Positions 29,662 to 38,471 of a DNA stretch of 64,000 nucleotides are shown piece after piece. A program made the position numbers and the translations under genes. The stretch's first letter is position 1. Every line of letters starts with the position of its first letter. The notes beneath the pieces are model-generated. The model was not told the origin of the DNA and made no database searches. It was given only the letters and a program-made list of their open reading frames with translations. This stretch comes from Maribacter sp. PR1 (GTDB taxonomy: Bacteria > Bacteroidota > Bacteroidia > Flavobacteriales > Flavobacteriaceae), in NCBI RefSeq assembly GCF_028464145.1, contig NZ_JAQPCG010000006.1, positions 248,001 through 312,000 on the forward strand. The letters are read 5' to 3'.

Positions 29662-29694
29662 GAGATTAATTTAAACTAACAAACAACAAGGATT

Positions 29695-32600
29695 ATGAAT
29701 CAAAAGCATGATTTCAAGTCGGTCAAATCCAAAAAAGGACTATCCTTTTTTAAATCTGGGATTTTATCGATGATCATTTGTTTAGGAACACAATGGGTTT
29801 CTGCAAATGCGACGACTACAAATTTTAAAATTGTAGTAGACGAAAATTTACAGTCTACCGTTACGGGTACTGTAACAGATGAGGCAGGCACACCTTTACC
29901 AGGTGCCAACGTATTAGAAAAAGGTACTACTAACGGTACCCAAACTGACTTTGATGGTAACTTTACATTAAACGTAGAGTCCGGAGCGGTTTTAGTATTC
30001 AGTTATATTGGATTCCAAAGGCAAGAAGTTGCGGTGGGAGGGCAATCAACTGTTAATGTTACTCTTTTAGAAGATGCCGCTGCTTTGGATGAAGTAGTTG
30101 TTACTGGTTATCAGGTTCAGTCAAAAAGAGAAACTACTGCTGCCGTTTCCATTGTTAAGGCCGAAGATTTAGCCGCTGTACCCTCAGGTAACATCGAACA
30201 GCAATTACAAGGTAGGGTTGCTGGTGTAACTGTATTAACAAACGGACAGCCAGGTACTACAAGTCAAATTAGGGTACGTGGTTTCAACTCTTTTGGAAAC
30301 AACGCACCTTTATATGTAGTTGATGGTGTTCCCACTAGAAATGTGGATTTTATAAATCCAGATGACGTACAGACCGCTACTGTACTTAAAGATGCGGCTG
30401 CCGCTTCCATCTATGGAGCCAGAGCTGCAAACGGTGTAATTGTTTATACAACTAAACAAGGTTCTAGGTCTAAAAGAAAGACTAGAATGACACTTAATCT
30501 TAATAGTGGAGTCGTGGATCCAAATGTGGCTGGCGCTCCTCAACAGTTAAATCCATTGGAAATGGCCCGCTATACCCATATTGCTTATGAGAACAATGCC
30601 GCCGTTAATGGAACTGCTGTACAATATACACATCCTCAGTATGGGAGTAATCCAACACCTACTATTCCAGATTATTTACATGCTAATGGCGCTAACGGAG
30701 TTAGTGCTTCAGAGGTTGACCTTGCTGCTGTAAGAGCGGCGTACGAAGCTGATCCTGAAAATGTATTTTTAATTCGTCCAAATTTACAAGGAACTAACTG
30801 GTACAAGGAAATCACAAGGATTGCTCCTCAAAGTAGACTTTCCATTGGTTTCGATGGTGGAAATGAAAATGGTAGATTTTACATGGGTGTTTCTGCACAA
30901 AACCAAGATGGTATCGTATTATCACAAAAATTTTCCAGATACGCAGCACGTTTCAATTCAGAATGGGATGTTACCCCATGGATGAGTATTGGAGAGAACT
31001 TTCAAGCTACTTACCGATCAGCTGTAGGTATTGCCGGTGGTGCTGGTGGTGTTGAGGCAGCCGATGATGAGACTGAGGTATTATCTGCGTTTAGAATGCC
31101 AACTATCCTACCTGTTTATGACGATTTTGGAAGTTTTGCAAGTACTAAGGCGGCTGGGTTCAACAACCCAAGAAACCCGGTTCGTCGATTAAAATTGAAT
31201 AATGGAGACGACAAATCCTATAATATAGGAGGGTTTGGAAATATTTATATGCTACTAAAACCATTTGAAGGTCTTACGCTTAGATCAAGCTTAGGTGGAA
31301 CTTATAACAACTATCACTATGTAGATTACAACTTTAGATATTTAGGAGATTCCGAACCTGAAGCCAGTAATTTCTTTGGAGAAGGTAGTGGTTATAGCTT
31401 TGCTTGGACTTTTACCAACACGTTCAGTTATGAAAAACTATTTGGCAAACATAAGATTACCGCTTTCGGTGGTATAGAAGCTTTAAACACGGGTAGAGGT
31501 AGAAATATCTCCGGTTCCGGTATCAACCCATTCTCTACGGATTTGGATTTCCAAAGTCTTAGTGTAGTACAAAGCCCAGTGGTTAACAGTAACCAGTTCA
31601 AAGGTTCCAACTATTTCTCCTACTTTGGAAAGTTGGATTATAACTTTGATGAGAAATACTACTTAACAGGGGTGTTAAGACGAGATGGTTCCTCCCGTTT
31701 CGGTGAAAATGCAAGATATGGTACATTCCCTGCAGTTTCTGCTGCTTGGAGGATAATTTCAGAACCCTTTATGCAAAACCAAAATTTTATCTCTGATTTG
31801 AAAATTAGAGGTGGTTGGGGACAAATGGGAAGTGATTCTAACGTGGCTCCAAACAACCAGTTCTCATTGTTCGCATCGGACAGAGCAAATACCTTCTATC
31901 CAATAGATGGTCAGAACAGTGGTGCAAACGAAGGGTTTGCCGCTAGTAGAATTGGTAACCCTGACGCACAATGGGAAACTTCTGAAACCACAAACATTGG
32001 TTTTGACCTTTCTTTGTTCGATAATAAATTAGAGTTTATTCTGGATTGGTGGAAAAAGGATACCAAAGACCTTCTTTATCAGGTACCCTTACCAGGTGTG
32101 ACCGGTAACTACGCTGCCTCCCCCTCTGTTAACATTGGTGGTATGAGCAATTCTGGGGTTGACTTTCAGATTATTGGAAGAGGTAATATTACAGAAGATT
32201 TATCTTTCACAATAAGTAGCACGAACTCCTTCTTAAAGAACGAGATTACTGCACTTGCTCCAGGAATTGAATCTTTTGGTGATAACATCGCTTTTCGTGG
32301 TATTGCACCAATCAGAAACTCAGTGGGAGAACCCATTTCTACTTTCTTTGGATATCAACAGATAGGTTATTTTAATTCCCAAGCTGAAGTAGACAACTCA
32401 CCAACACAGCCAGACGCCGCTGTGGGGCGTTTCAAGTATGCCGATATCAATGGAGATGGTGCCATTACGCCAGAAGATAGAACCGTTATTGGTAATGCAG
32501 TACCAGATTATACCGGTGGACTTGATTTATTGTTCCGTTATAAGAATATAGAATTCCAGACCTACTGGTATGGTTCTGTTGGAAATGAAATATTTAATCA

Positions 32601-33006
32601 ATCCAAATGGTTTACAGATTTCTTCGGAACTTTTGAGGGTTCTGCTAAAGGTGCAGCCGCTTTCAATTCATGGACTCCTGAATTAGGAAATAATGCAGGT
32701 GCTCCCATTTGGGAAAGTGCTTCCAACTTAAGTACTAGTGGGGCTGCTAACTCATGGTATGTAGAAGATGGTAGTTATCTAAGATTGGTTCAATTGCGTT
32801 TAGGTTATAATTTTGATACAGATTTGGTAGAGAAATTAGGTCTTAGCAAATTCAGCATTGGACTCAACGCTAACAATATATGGACGATAACAAAATATAG
32901 CGGTCTTGATCCACAGGTTGCCGGTCCAGATACAAACTTCGGTGTTGATATTGGTAACTTCCCTGTTACCCCTAGTTATGCAATAACCTTAGAGATAGGT
33001 ATTTAA
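29695..33006 (+). CDS. SusC/RagA TonB-dependent outer membrane transporter
   Basis: The 1103-residue protein has a signal peptide (cut near residue 42), a carboxypeptidase-regulatory-like beta-sandwich (about 55-142, GTVTDEAGTPLPGANVLEKG), a TonB box region (ALDEVVVTGY), a plug domain (about 150-265, with VRGFNSFGNNAPLYVVDGVP and ASIYGARAANGVIVYTT) and a 22-strand-type barrel. With the SusD-like lipoprotein 56 bases downstream it forms a lid-and-barrel pump that imports large ligands using TonB energy. Substrate cannot be read from sequence: no glycoside hydrolase, sulfatase or protease adjoins the pair. No ECF sigma or anti-sigma gene is next to it. Confidence 0.95.
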   Translation: MNQKHDFKSVKSKKGLSFFKSGILSMIICLGTQWVSANATTTNFKIVVDENLQSTVTGTVTDEAGTPLPGANVLEKGTTNGTQTDFDGNFTLNVESGAVLVFSYIGFQRQEVAVGGQSTVNVTLLEDAAALDEVVVTGYQVQSKRETTAAVSIVKAEDLAAVPSGNIEQQLQGRVAGVTVLTNGQPGTTSQIRVRGFNSFGNNAPLYVVDGVPTRNVDFINPDDVQTATVLKDAAAASIYGARAANGVIVYTTKQGSRSKRKTRMTLNLNSGVVDPNVAGAPQQLNPLEMARYTHIAYENNAAVNGTAVQYTHPQYGSNPTPTIPDYLHANGANGVSASEVDLAAVRAAYEADPENVFLIRPNLQGTNWYKEITRIAPQSRLSIGFDGGNENGRFYMGVSAQNQDGIVLSQKFSRYAARFNSEWDVTPWMSIGENFQATYRSAVGIAGGAGGVEAADDETEVLSAFRMPTILPVYDDFGSFASTKAAGFNNPRNPVRRLKLNNGDDKSYNIGGFGNIYMLLKPFEGLTLRSSLGGTYNNYHYVDYNFRYLGDSEPEASNFFGEGSGYSFAWTFTNTFSYEKLFGKHKITAFGGIEALNTGRGRNISGSGINPFSTDLDFQSLSVVQSPVVNSNQFKGSNYFSYFGKLDYNFDEKYYLTGVLRRDGSSRFGENARYGTFPAVSAAWRIISEPFMQNQNFISDLKIRGGWGQMGSDSNVAPNNQFSLFASDRANTFYPIDGQNSGANEGFAASRIGNPDAQWETSETTNIGFDLSLFDNKLEFILDWWKKDTKDLLYQVPLPGVTGNYAASPSVNIGGMSNSGVDFQIIGRGNITEDLSFTISSTNSFLKNEITALAPGIESFGDNIAFRGIAPIRNSVGEPISTFFGYQQIGYFNSQAEVDNSPTQPDAAVGRFKYADINGDGAITPEDRTVIGNAVPDYTGGLDLLFRYKNIEFQTYWYGSVGNEIFNQSKWFTDFFGTFEGSAKGAAAFNSWTPELGNNAGAPIWESASNLSTSGAANSWYVEDGSYLRLVQLRLGYNFDTDLVEKLGLSKFSIGLNANNIWTITKYSGLDPQVAGPDTNFGVDIGNFPVTPSYAITLEIGI

Positions 33007-33062
33007 CATATTCAAAATTAAAATATTATATAATAATTAGTAACTTTAACAAAAAGTAAACT

Positions 33063-34805
33063 ATGAAAACATTTAAATTAAAAACTCCGTCACTATTACT
33101 GGGAGCCATGCTTATGGCGACTATGTCCTGTAGTGATGAATTTTTGGAAGTTGCGCCAACCGACTCCCTAGCAGATGCTCAGGTGAGTACACAGGCTGGT
33201 ATCGACGGATTGTTAATCGGAACGTATTCTGCGCTTAATGGCGTATTTGGTAACCGATTCGAAGGACCAAACCATTGGGCTACAGGTTCTGTAGTTGGTG
33301 GAGAGGCCAATAAGGGGACCGATGCCGGTGATTATAGCTCTTTAAACCCTATTCAGCGGTATGAGGCAAGCCCAGTTGACCCCAACAACGACTTTAACAA
33401 CCTTTGGAGAGGTAGATATGAAGGTATCAGTAGGGCCAATAAAGTCCTGTCTGCTATTGCTAACTCTACGGAGTTAAGTGCTGCAAATGCGGCCAGATTA
33501 GCTGGTGAGGCCCGGTTGTTAAGAGGTCATTTCTATTTTGATCTTAAGAAGCATTTTAATAACATCGTTGTTTTTGATGAAACCGTTCCATCTCCAGAGA
33601 TTGCTTTATTGCCAAACAACGGAGATGCCTGGGCTATCATAGAATCTGATTTCCAATATGCTTATGATAACCTACCTGCCGTAAATGGAGCTGGTAGAGT
33701 TAACAAGTGGGCAGCTGCTGCCTATATGGGAAAAGCCAAGTTATTCCAACAAAAATTTGGTGAGGCTAAATCATGGTTCGATGATGTTATCGCCAATGGT
33801 GTAACATCAGACGGTCAGAAATATGCCTTATTGGATGACTATGCACAGATTTTTAATGCTGAAAATGATAACCACGCGGAGGCAGTATTTGATGTTGAAT
33901 CTGCCAATAATACGGGAAGTGTTAATAACGCTAACTGGTTCGATGACTTGAATTATCCTTATAACACAGGGGCTGATGGTCCTGGTAACTGTTGTGGTTT
34001 CTTTCAACCAAGTTTTGAAATGGCCAACTCATACAGAACATCAGCTGAAGGTTTACCACTATTGGACGGATCGTATAATGACCCAGCAAACGTGGTTGCA
34101 AATGACTACGGTATCGAAGCGGATGAACCATTTACTGAGGATGCCGGTCCACTAGATCCTAGAATTGATCACGTTATCGGTAGAAGAGGTATTCCTTATT
34201 TAGATTGGATAGAGCATCCAGGTAAGGCTTGGATTAGAAGCCAACCCTATGGTGGTCCTTATTCTCCTAAAAAATACATCTATTACAGAAGTCAAGAAAA
34301 TAGCTTTACAGATGGTAGTTCATGGACTCGTGGTTATGCCACTATGAACTATACGATTATACGCTTTGCAGATGTTCTTTTAATGGCTGCCGAGGCTGAA
34401 ATTGAAGCTGGATCTTTGGATAAAGCTTTGGAATATGTAAACTTGGTAAGAGCCAGAGCTGCAAATTCGGAGCACTGGGTAAAAGAGTACGATTCGGATG
34501 ACAATGCTGCAAACTATGTAATTTCTGAATATACATCATTCCCAAATGCTGACTTTGCCAGACAAGCCGTTAGATTTGAAAGAAAATTAGAGCTTGGTGA
34601 AGAAGGTCATAGATTCTTTGACCTTGTAAGATGGGGTGTTGCCGCAGATGAGTTGAATGCATACTTAGATTATGAATCCACATTGTTGGTAACTAAATTT
34701 GGAGGTGCTAGCTTTACGGCAGGTAAAAACGAGTTTTTCCCAATACCACAAGCTCAAATTGATCAAAGTGAAGAGGGTGTTTTAACTCAGAACCCGGGTT
34801 ATTAA
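33063..34805 (+). CDS. SusD/RagB surface lipoprotein
   Basis: The 580-residue protein has a lipoprotein signal with Cys23 (MLMATMSC) followed by SDEFLEVAPTDSL, the usual SusD mature start, TPR-like helices (GEARLLRGHFYFDL, AAAYMGKAKLF) and the SusD C-terminal signature RFADVLLMAAEAEIEAG, then RQAVRFERKLELGEEGHRFFDLVRWG. It forms the ligand-binding lid over the SusC barrel at the cell surface. A strong terminator follows 27 bases after its stop, so susC and susD form a closed unit. Confidence 0.95.
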   Translation: MKTFKLKTPSLLLGAMLMATMSCSDEFLEVAPTDSLADAQVSTQAGIDGLLIGTYSALNGVFGNRFEGPNHWATGSVVGGEANKGTDAGDYSSLNPIQRYEASPVDPNNDFNNLWRGRYEGISRANKVLSAIANSTELSAANAARLAGEARLLRGHFYFDLKKHFNNIVVFDETVPSPEIALLPNNGDAWAIIESDFQYAYDNLPAVNGAGRVNKWAAAAYMGKAKLFQQKFGEAKSWFDDVIANGVTSDGQKYALLDDYAQIFNAENDNHAEAVFDVESANNTGSVNNANWFDDLNYPYNTGADGPGNCCGFFQPSFEMANSYRTSAEGLPLLDGSYNDPANVVANDYGIEADEPFTEDAGPLDPRIDHVIGRRGIPYLDWIEHPGKAWIRSQPYGGPYSPKKYIYYRSQENSFTDGSSWTRGYATMNYTIIRFADVLLMAAEAEIEAGSLDKALEYVNLVRARAANSEHWVKEYDSDDNAANYVISEYTSFPNADFARQAVRFERKLELGEEGHRFFDLVRWGVAADELNAYLDYESTLLVTKFGGASFTAGKNEFFPIPQAQIDQSEEGVLTQNPGY

Positions 34806-34832
34806 TAATAAGTATTTTGTACTTAAAGAAAA

Positions 34833-34858
34833 GGGCGTATTTAATACGCCCTTTTTTT
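34833..34858 (+). terminator. Intrinsic terminator after susD
   Basis: GGGCGTAT at 34833-34840 and ATACGCCC at 34844-34851 form a perfect 8-base stem with a 3-base loop, followed by a run of T. Confidence 0.9.
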
Positions 34859-35008
34859 ATAAACCAAAAATTAAAATAGATTAATAAAAGTTTAAACTAG
34901 ATTTCTTTTGTGCACTACAATTTTAAAAAGACTAGCTTTTAATTAAATTTGCCAGCAAATCATCTTTTAACCACCATTAGAACTCACTAATTCCTTTTAC
35001 TAAAATCC

Positions 35009-38000
35009 ATGAGTTTAAAAAACCTCAAATTATCGATGAGAAAATTAATTGGTCTTCTAACTTTAATTGGTCTAGTCACATTTTCATGTAGTAATGAAAA
35101 AGAAAAACTCTTTTCACTTATTCCTTCAAAAGATTCAGGTATTGACTTCAATAATAAAATAGTTGAAACGGATAGTTTTAATATTCTTACCAGCGAGTAT
35201 ATTTTTAATGGCGGCGGTGTTGCCATAGGAGATTTTAATAATGATGATAAGCCTGATATTTTCTTCTCCGGAAATCAAGTCTCCAATAAACTCTATCTCA
35301 ACGAAGGAAATTTTAGTTTCTCGGATATTACAAATGAGGCAAATGTAGCTGCAGATAACAAATGGAGTACTGGTATTACCTTGGTCGATATTAACAAGGA
35401 CAATCTACTGGATATCTATGTTTGTGCGGCCATGCTTGAATCAGAGGAAGAAAAAGCAAATATGTTATTTGTTAATCAAGGAACAGATAAAAATGGAATT
35501 CCAACCTTTAAAGAATTAGCAAAAGATTATGGCGTTGCTGATGTAGGCAATAGCATGGGAGCAACATTTTTCGATTATGACAAAGATGGGCTATTAGATT
35601 TATATGTTCTTAATAATGTTGACATTCATGTCTTGCCTTCAAATTACAGAAAAAAAATTACTGATGGTTCTGCCTTGAGTAATGACAAACTGTATCACAA
35701 TAATGGTGATGGGACTTTTACGGATGTTACCAAAAAAGCCGGAATTACAATTGAGGGATACGGTCTAGGGTTGGCCATTGCAGACATTAATTACGATAAT
35801 TGGCCAGATATCTACGTAAGCAACGACTATCTTACCAATGATCTACTATATATTAATAATCAGGATGGAACATTTACCAATAAAATATCCGATTTAGTAA
35901 AGCATCAAAGTAAATTCTCGATGGGTAATGATATTTCGGATTTCAACAATGACGGCTATTTGGACATTATAACCTTGGATATGTTGGGAGAAACCAATGA
36001 AAGGCTTAAAACGACTATAGCTAGTAACAAGTATACCAACTACATTCTTAATGACCGTTACGAATACGAATACCAATACACTCGAAACATGCTTCAGAAG
36101 GGAAATGGAAACGGAGTTCCATTTAGTGAAGTAGGATTGATGTCCGGTATTTCAAAAACCGACTGGAGTTGGTCTCCCCTATTTGCGGACATGGACAATG
36201 ATGGTTATAAAGATTTATTGATAACCAATGGATTTCCGCGCGACATTACGGATTTAGATTTCGGCGATTTTAAATTCAATGTAAGCAGATATTTAGGTCC
36301 GGAAAAACTATTGGACTCTATACCTACCATAAAGATTCCAAATTATGTATATAGGAACAAAGGGGTAGGTAAATTTGAAGACAAGGGGGAGGATTGGGGA
36401 TTAAATATACCCTCTTTTTCTAACGGGGCAGCTTTTGCAGATTTAGACAATGACGGAGATTTGGACTATGTTGTAAACAACATAAATGATCCGGCCTTTG
36501 TTTTTAAAAATAATTTGAAAACAGAGGCGAATTACCTCAAATTGAACTTAAAAAATTCAAGTACCTATGGTATCGGGGCAAAGATTGTTCTCAGGTTTGC
36601 CGATGGTACTTTTCAATACTATGAAAACTACCTATACAGAGGCTATATGTCGTCATTAGAGGGCATCGTCCATTTTGGACTAGGTAATAAAAATGAAATA
36701 AAGACTATCGAAGTACTATGGCCAAATGGCAAATTTCAAAAATTGGAAAATGTCAAGGCAAATCAAACCATTGTATTGGATCAAGAAGATGCCGTTTCAT
36801 TAGACCTTTTGGATTTAGCATTTCCGTTCAATCCAAAAAATGAACAAAGATTTTTTACCGAGGTTTCAAAAGATATGGGTATTGATTATGAACATAAGGA
36901 ATTGGACGTTGTGGATTTTAACATTCAACGAATTCTTCCTCATAAACTTACACAAAATGGACCGTGTTTGGCAGCTGGTGATTTGAATGGTGATGGTACC
37001 GACGATTTTATTATGGGCAGTTCAGCAAGATATTCCCCAGTTTTATTTTTACAAGATGAGCAAGGCAATTTTACCCAACGTGAATTATTTACCGAAGAAG
37101 AGGATAAAAAATATGAAGAGGAAGGGATAACTCTTTTTGATATTGACAATGATGGTGATTTGGATATTTATTTTGTATCCGGAAGTAATGAATTTACACC
37201 TGATGACAGTTATTATCTAGATAGGTTACTTTTAAATGATGGTAAGGGCAATTTTACATTGGACCAAGCCAATTTACCGGAAATTAAAAAAAGTGGTTCT
37301 ATCTCGGTAGCTAATGATTTTGATGGTGACGGCTACGTCGATTTATTTGTAGGTGGCCGGACGCCCTTTGCCAAATATCCTATCCCTGAAAGGAGTTTTC
37401 TACTAAAAAATGAAAAAGGAAAACTGATTGATATTACAGATTCCAAAGCTCCAGGATTAGGGGATATTGGAATGGTGACGGACGCTACCTGGGCAGATGT
37501 AGATTCCGATGGAATAAAAGACCTGATAATTGTTGGAGAGTTTATGCCAATAACCATTTTTAAAAACGATAAAACAAAACTAACCAAAATCGAAAATACT
37601 GGCATAGATAGCCTTTATGGGTTTTGGGAAAGTATTAAAGCACACGATTTTGATAAGGACGGAGACCTAGATTTCATCGTTGGTAATTTAGGTGCAAATA
37701 ATTTTTACCAACCTACTCCGGAGAGACCTACCAAACTTGTCTCAAAGGATTTTGACAACAATGGTACCGTGGATCCCGTAATGTTCGCCTACTTTAAAAA
37801 TAGTTTCGAGAATCCAGAATATAAGGCTTTTCCTGTAAATTTCTGGGGAGACTTAAACGGCCAAAGCCCATTGTTTAGATCAAAATTTAACACGTACAAG
37901 GGTTATGCCAAGGCAGATATCGAAACACTGTTCAACGAAAAAGAGCTGGAGGGAGCACAGACTTTTACCGGTAATTTTGACAGAAGCGTATATCTAGAAA

Positions 38001-38353
38001 ATCTAGGAAACGGTAAATTCAACTTAAAAGAACTTCCTTGGGAAGCTCAGATGGCTCCTATAAACAGTATTGCTATTACAGATTTTAACAATGACGGAAA
38101 CGATGATGTTATGCTTGTTGGAAACGATTATGGCAATGAAGTTTTTATTGGAAAATATGATGCTTCCAATGGGTTTTTACTAGAAGGAGATGGACGAGGC
38201 AACTTTAATGTTGTTGATATCCAAAAGAGTGGTTTTGTGACACAAGGAGATACTAAAGATATTGTACTTTTAAAAAATGCAAATGGGAAAAATCCATATA
38301 TTGTAGTATCTCAAAACCGTGGACCTGTACAAGTTTTTAAAAAGAAAGAATAG
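35009..38353 (+). CDS. FG-GAP/VCBS repeat lipoprotein with ASPIC/UnbV domain
   Basis: The 1114-residue protein starts at 35009 or, giving a neater lipoprotein signal, at the ATG 35036 (MRKLIGLLTLIGLVTFSC). It carries many calcium-binding FG-GAP/VCBS repeats with DxDxDG-like loops (DFNNDDKPDIFFSG, DYDKDGLLDLYVLN, DLDNDGDLDYVVNN) arranged as two beta-propeller-like sets, separated by an ASPIC/UnbV domain (about residues 510-590, GIGAKIVLRFADG and VHFGLGNKNEIKTIEVLWPNG). Such proteins are surface-exposed and frequent next to SusCD pairs in marine Bacteroidota; their job is unclear. It follows the susD terminator by 150 bases and so is probably transcribed separately. Confidence 0.88.
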   Translation: MSLKNLKLSMRKLIGLLTLIGLVTFSCSNEKEKLFSLIPSKDSGIDFNNKIVETDSFNILTSEYIFNGGGVAIGDFNNDDKPDIFFSGNQVSNKLYLNEGNFSFSDITNEANVAADNKWSTGITLVDINKDNLLDIYVCAAMLESEEEKANMLFVNQGTDKNGIPTFKELAKDYGVADVGNSMGATFFDYDKDGLLDLYVLNNVDIHVLPSNYRKKITDGSALSNDKLYHNNGDGTFTDVTKKAGITIEGYGLGLAIADINYDNWPDIYVSNDYLTNDLLYINNQDGTFTNKISDLVKHQSKFSMGNDISDFNNDGYLDIITLDMLGETNERLKTTIASNKYTNYILNDRYEYEYQYTRNMLQKGNGNGVPFSEVGLMSGISKTDWSWSPLFADMDNDGYKDLLITNGFPRDITDLDFGDFKFNVSRYLGPEKLLDSIPTIKIPNYVYRNKGVGKFEDKGEDWGLNIPSFSNGAAFADLDNDGDLDYVVNNINDPAFVFKNNLKTEANYLKLNLKNSSTYGIGAKIVLRFADGTFQYYENYLYRGYMSSLEGIVHFGLGNKNEIKTIEVLWPNGKFQKLENVKANQTIVLDQEDAVSLDLLDLAFPFNPKNEQRFFTEVSKDMGIDYEHKELDVVDFNIQRILPHKLTQNGPCLAAGDLNGDGTDDFIMGSSARYSPVLFLQDEQGNFTQRELFTEEEDKKYEEEGITLFDIDNDGDLDIYFVSGSNEFTPDDSYYLDRLLLNDGKGNFTLDQANLPEIKKSGSISVANDFDGDGYVDLFVGGRTPFAKYPIPERSFLLKNEKGKLIDITDSKAPGLGDIGMVTDATWADVDSDGIKDLIIVGEFMPITIFKNDKTKLTKIENTGIDSLYGFWESIKAHDFDKDGDLDFIVGNLGANNFYQPTPERPTKLVSKDFDNNGTVDPVMFAYFKNSFENPEYKAFPVNFWGDLNGQSPLFRSKFNTYKGYAKADIETLFNEKELEGAQTFTGNFDRSVYLENLGNGKFNLKELPWEAQMAPINSIAITDFNNDGNDDVMLVGNDYGNEVFIGKYDASNGFLLEGDGRGNFNVVDIQKSGFVTQGDTKDIVLLKNANGKNPYIVVSQNRGPVQVFKKKE

Positions 38354-38413
38354 TTAGGCTATTAGTACTAGGTTCCCTAATTGCAAAATTGTGTTGCCTT
38401 TAATAATTTTTTG

Positions 38414-38464
38414 TTAAAACTCTCTGCTTTCAGGGGTACAATGCAATCAGATAACCACCCTGAA
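38414..38464 (+). promoter_or_regulatory. Leader element similar to that of susC, with hairpin
   Basis: TTAA, a pyrimidine-rich stretch and CAGGGG (38414-38436) resemble the segment 29616-29639 upstream of susC. TTCAGGG at 38429-38435 can pair with CCCTGAA at 38458-38464, 7 bases before the ATG. Confidence 0.35.
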
Positions 38465-38471
38465 TTTAATA

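Larger units (their letters stand above)
29308..29694. other. 387-base gap upstream of susC
   Basis: No gene or RNA that I recognise lies here. It holds a perfect 23-base palindrome at 29433-29455 and a long-range imperfect stem (29600-29613 with 29649-29661) just before the susC start. I find no exact TAnnTTTG match on the plus strand, so susC may use another promoter type. Confidence 0.6.

Noticed and set aside
29308..29694. ECF sigma/anti-sigma control of susC
   Set aside because: No such genes are adjacent in the window, so there is no support for this control here.
29821..31000. Possible frameshift or pseudogene in the SusC gene
   Set aside because: The frame is open from signal peptide to the final barrel strand and all domains are in order.
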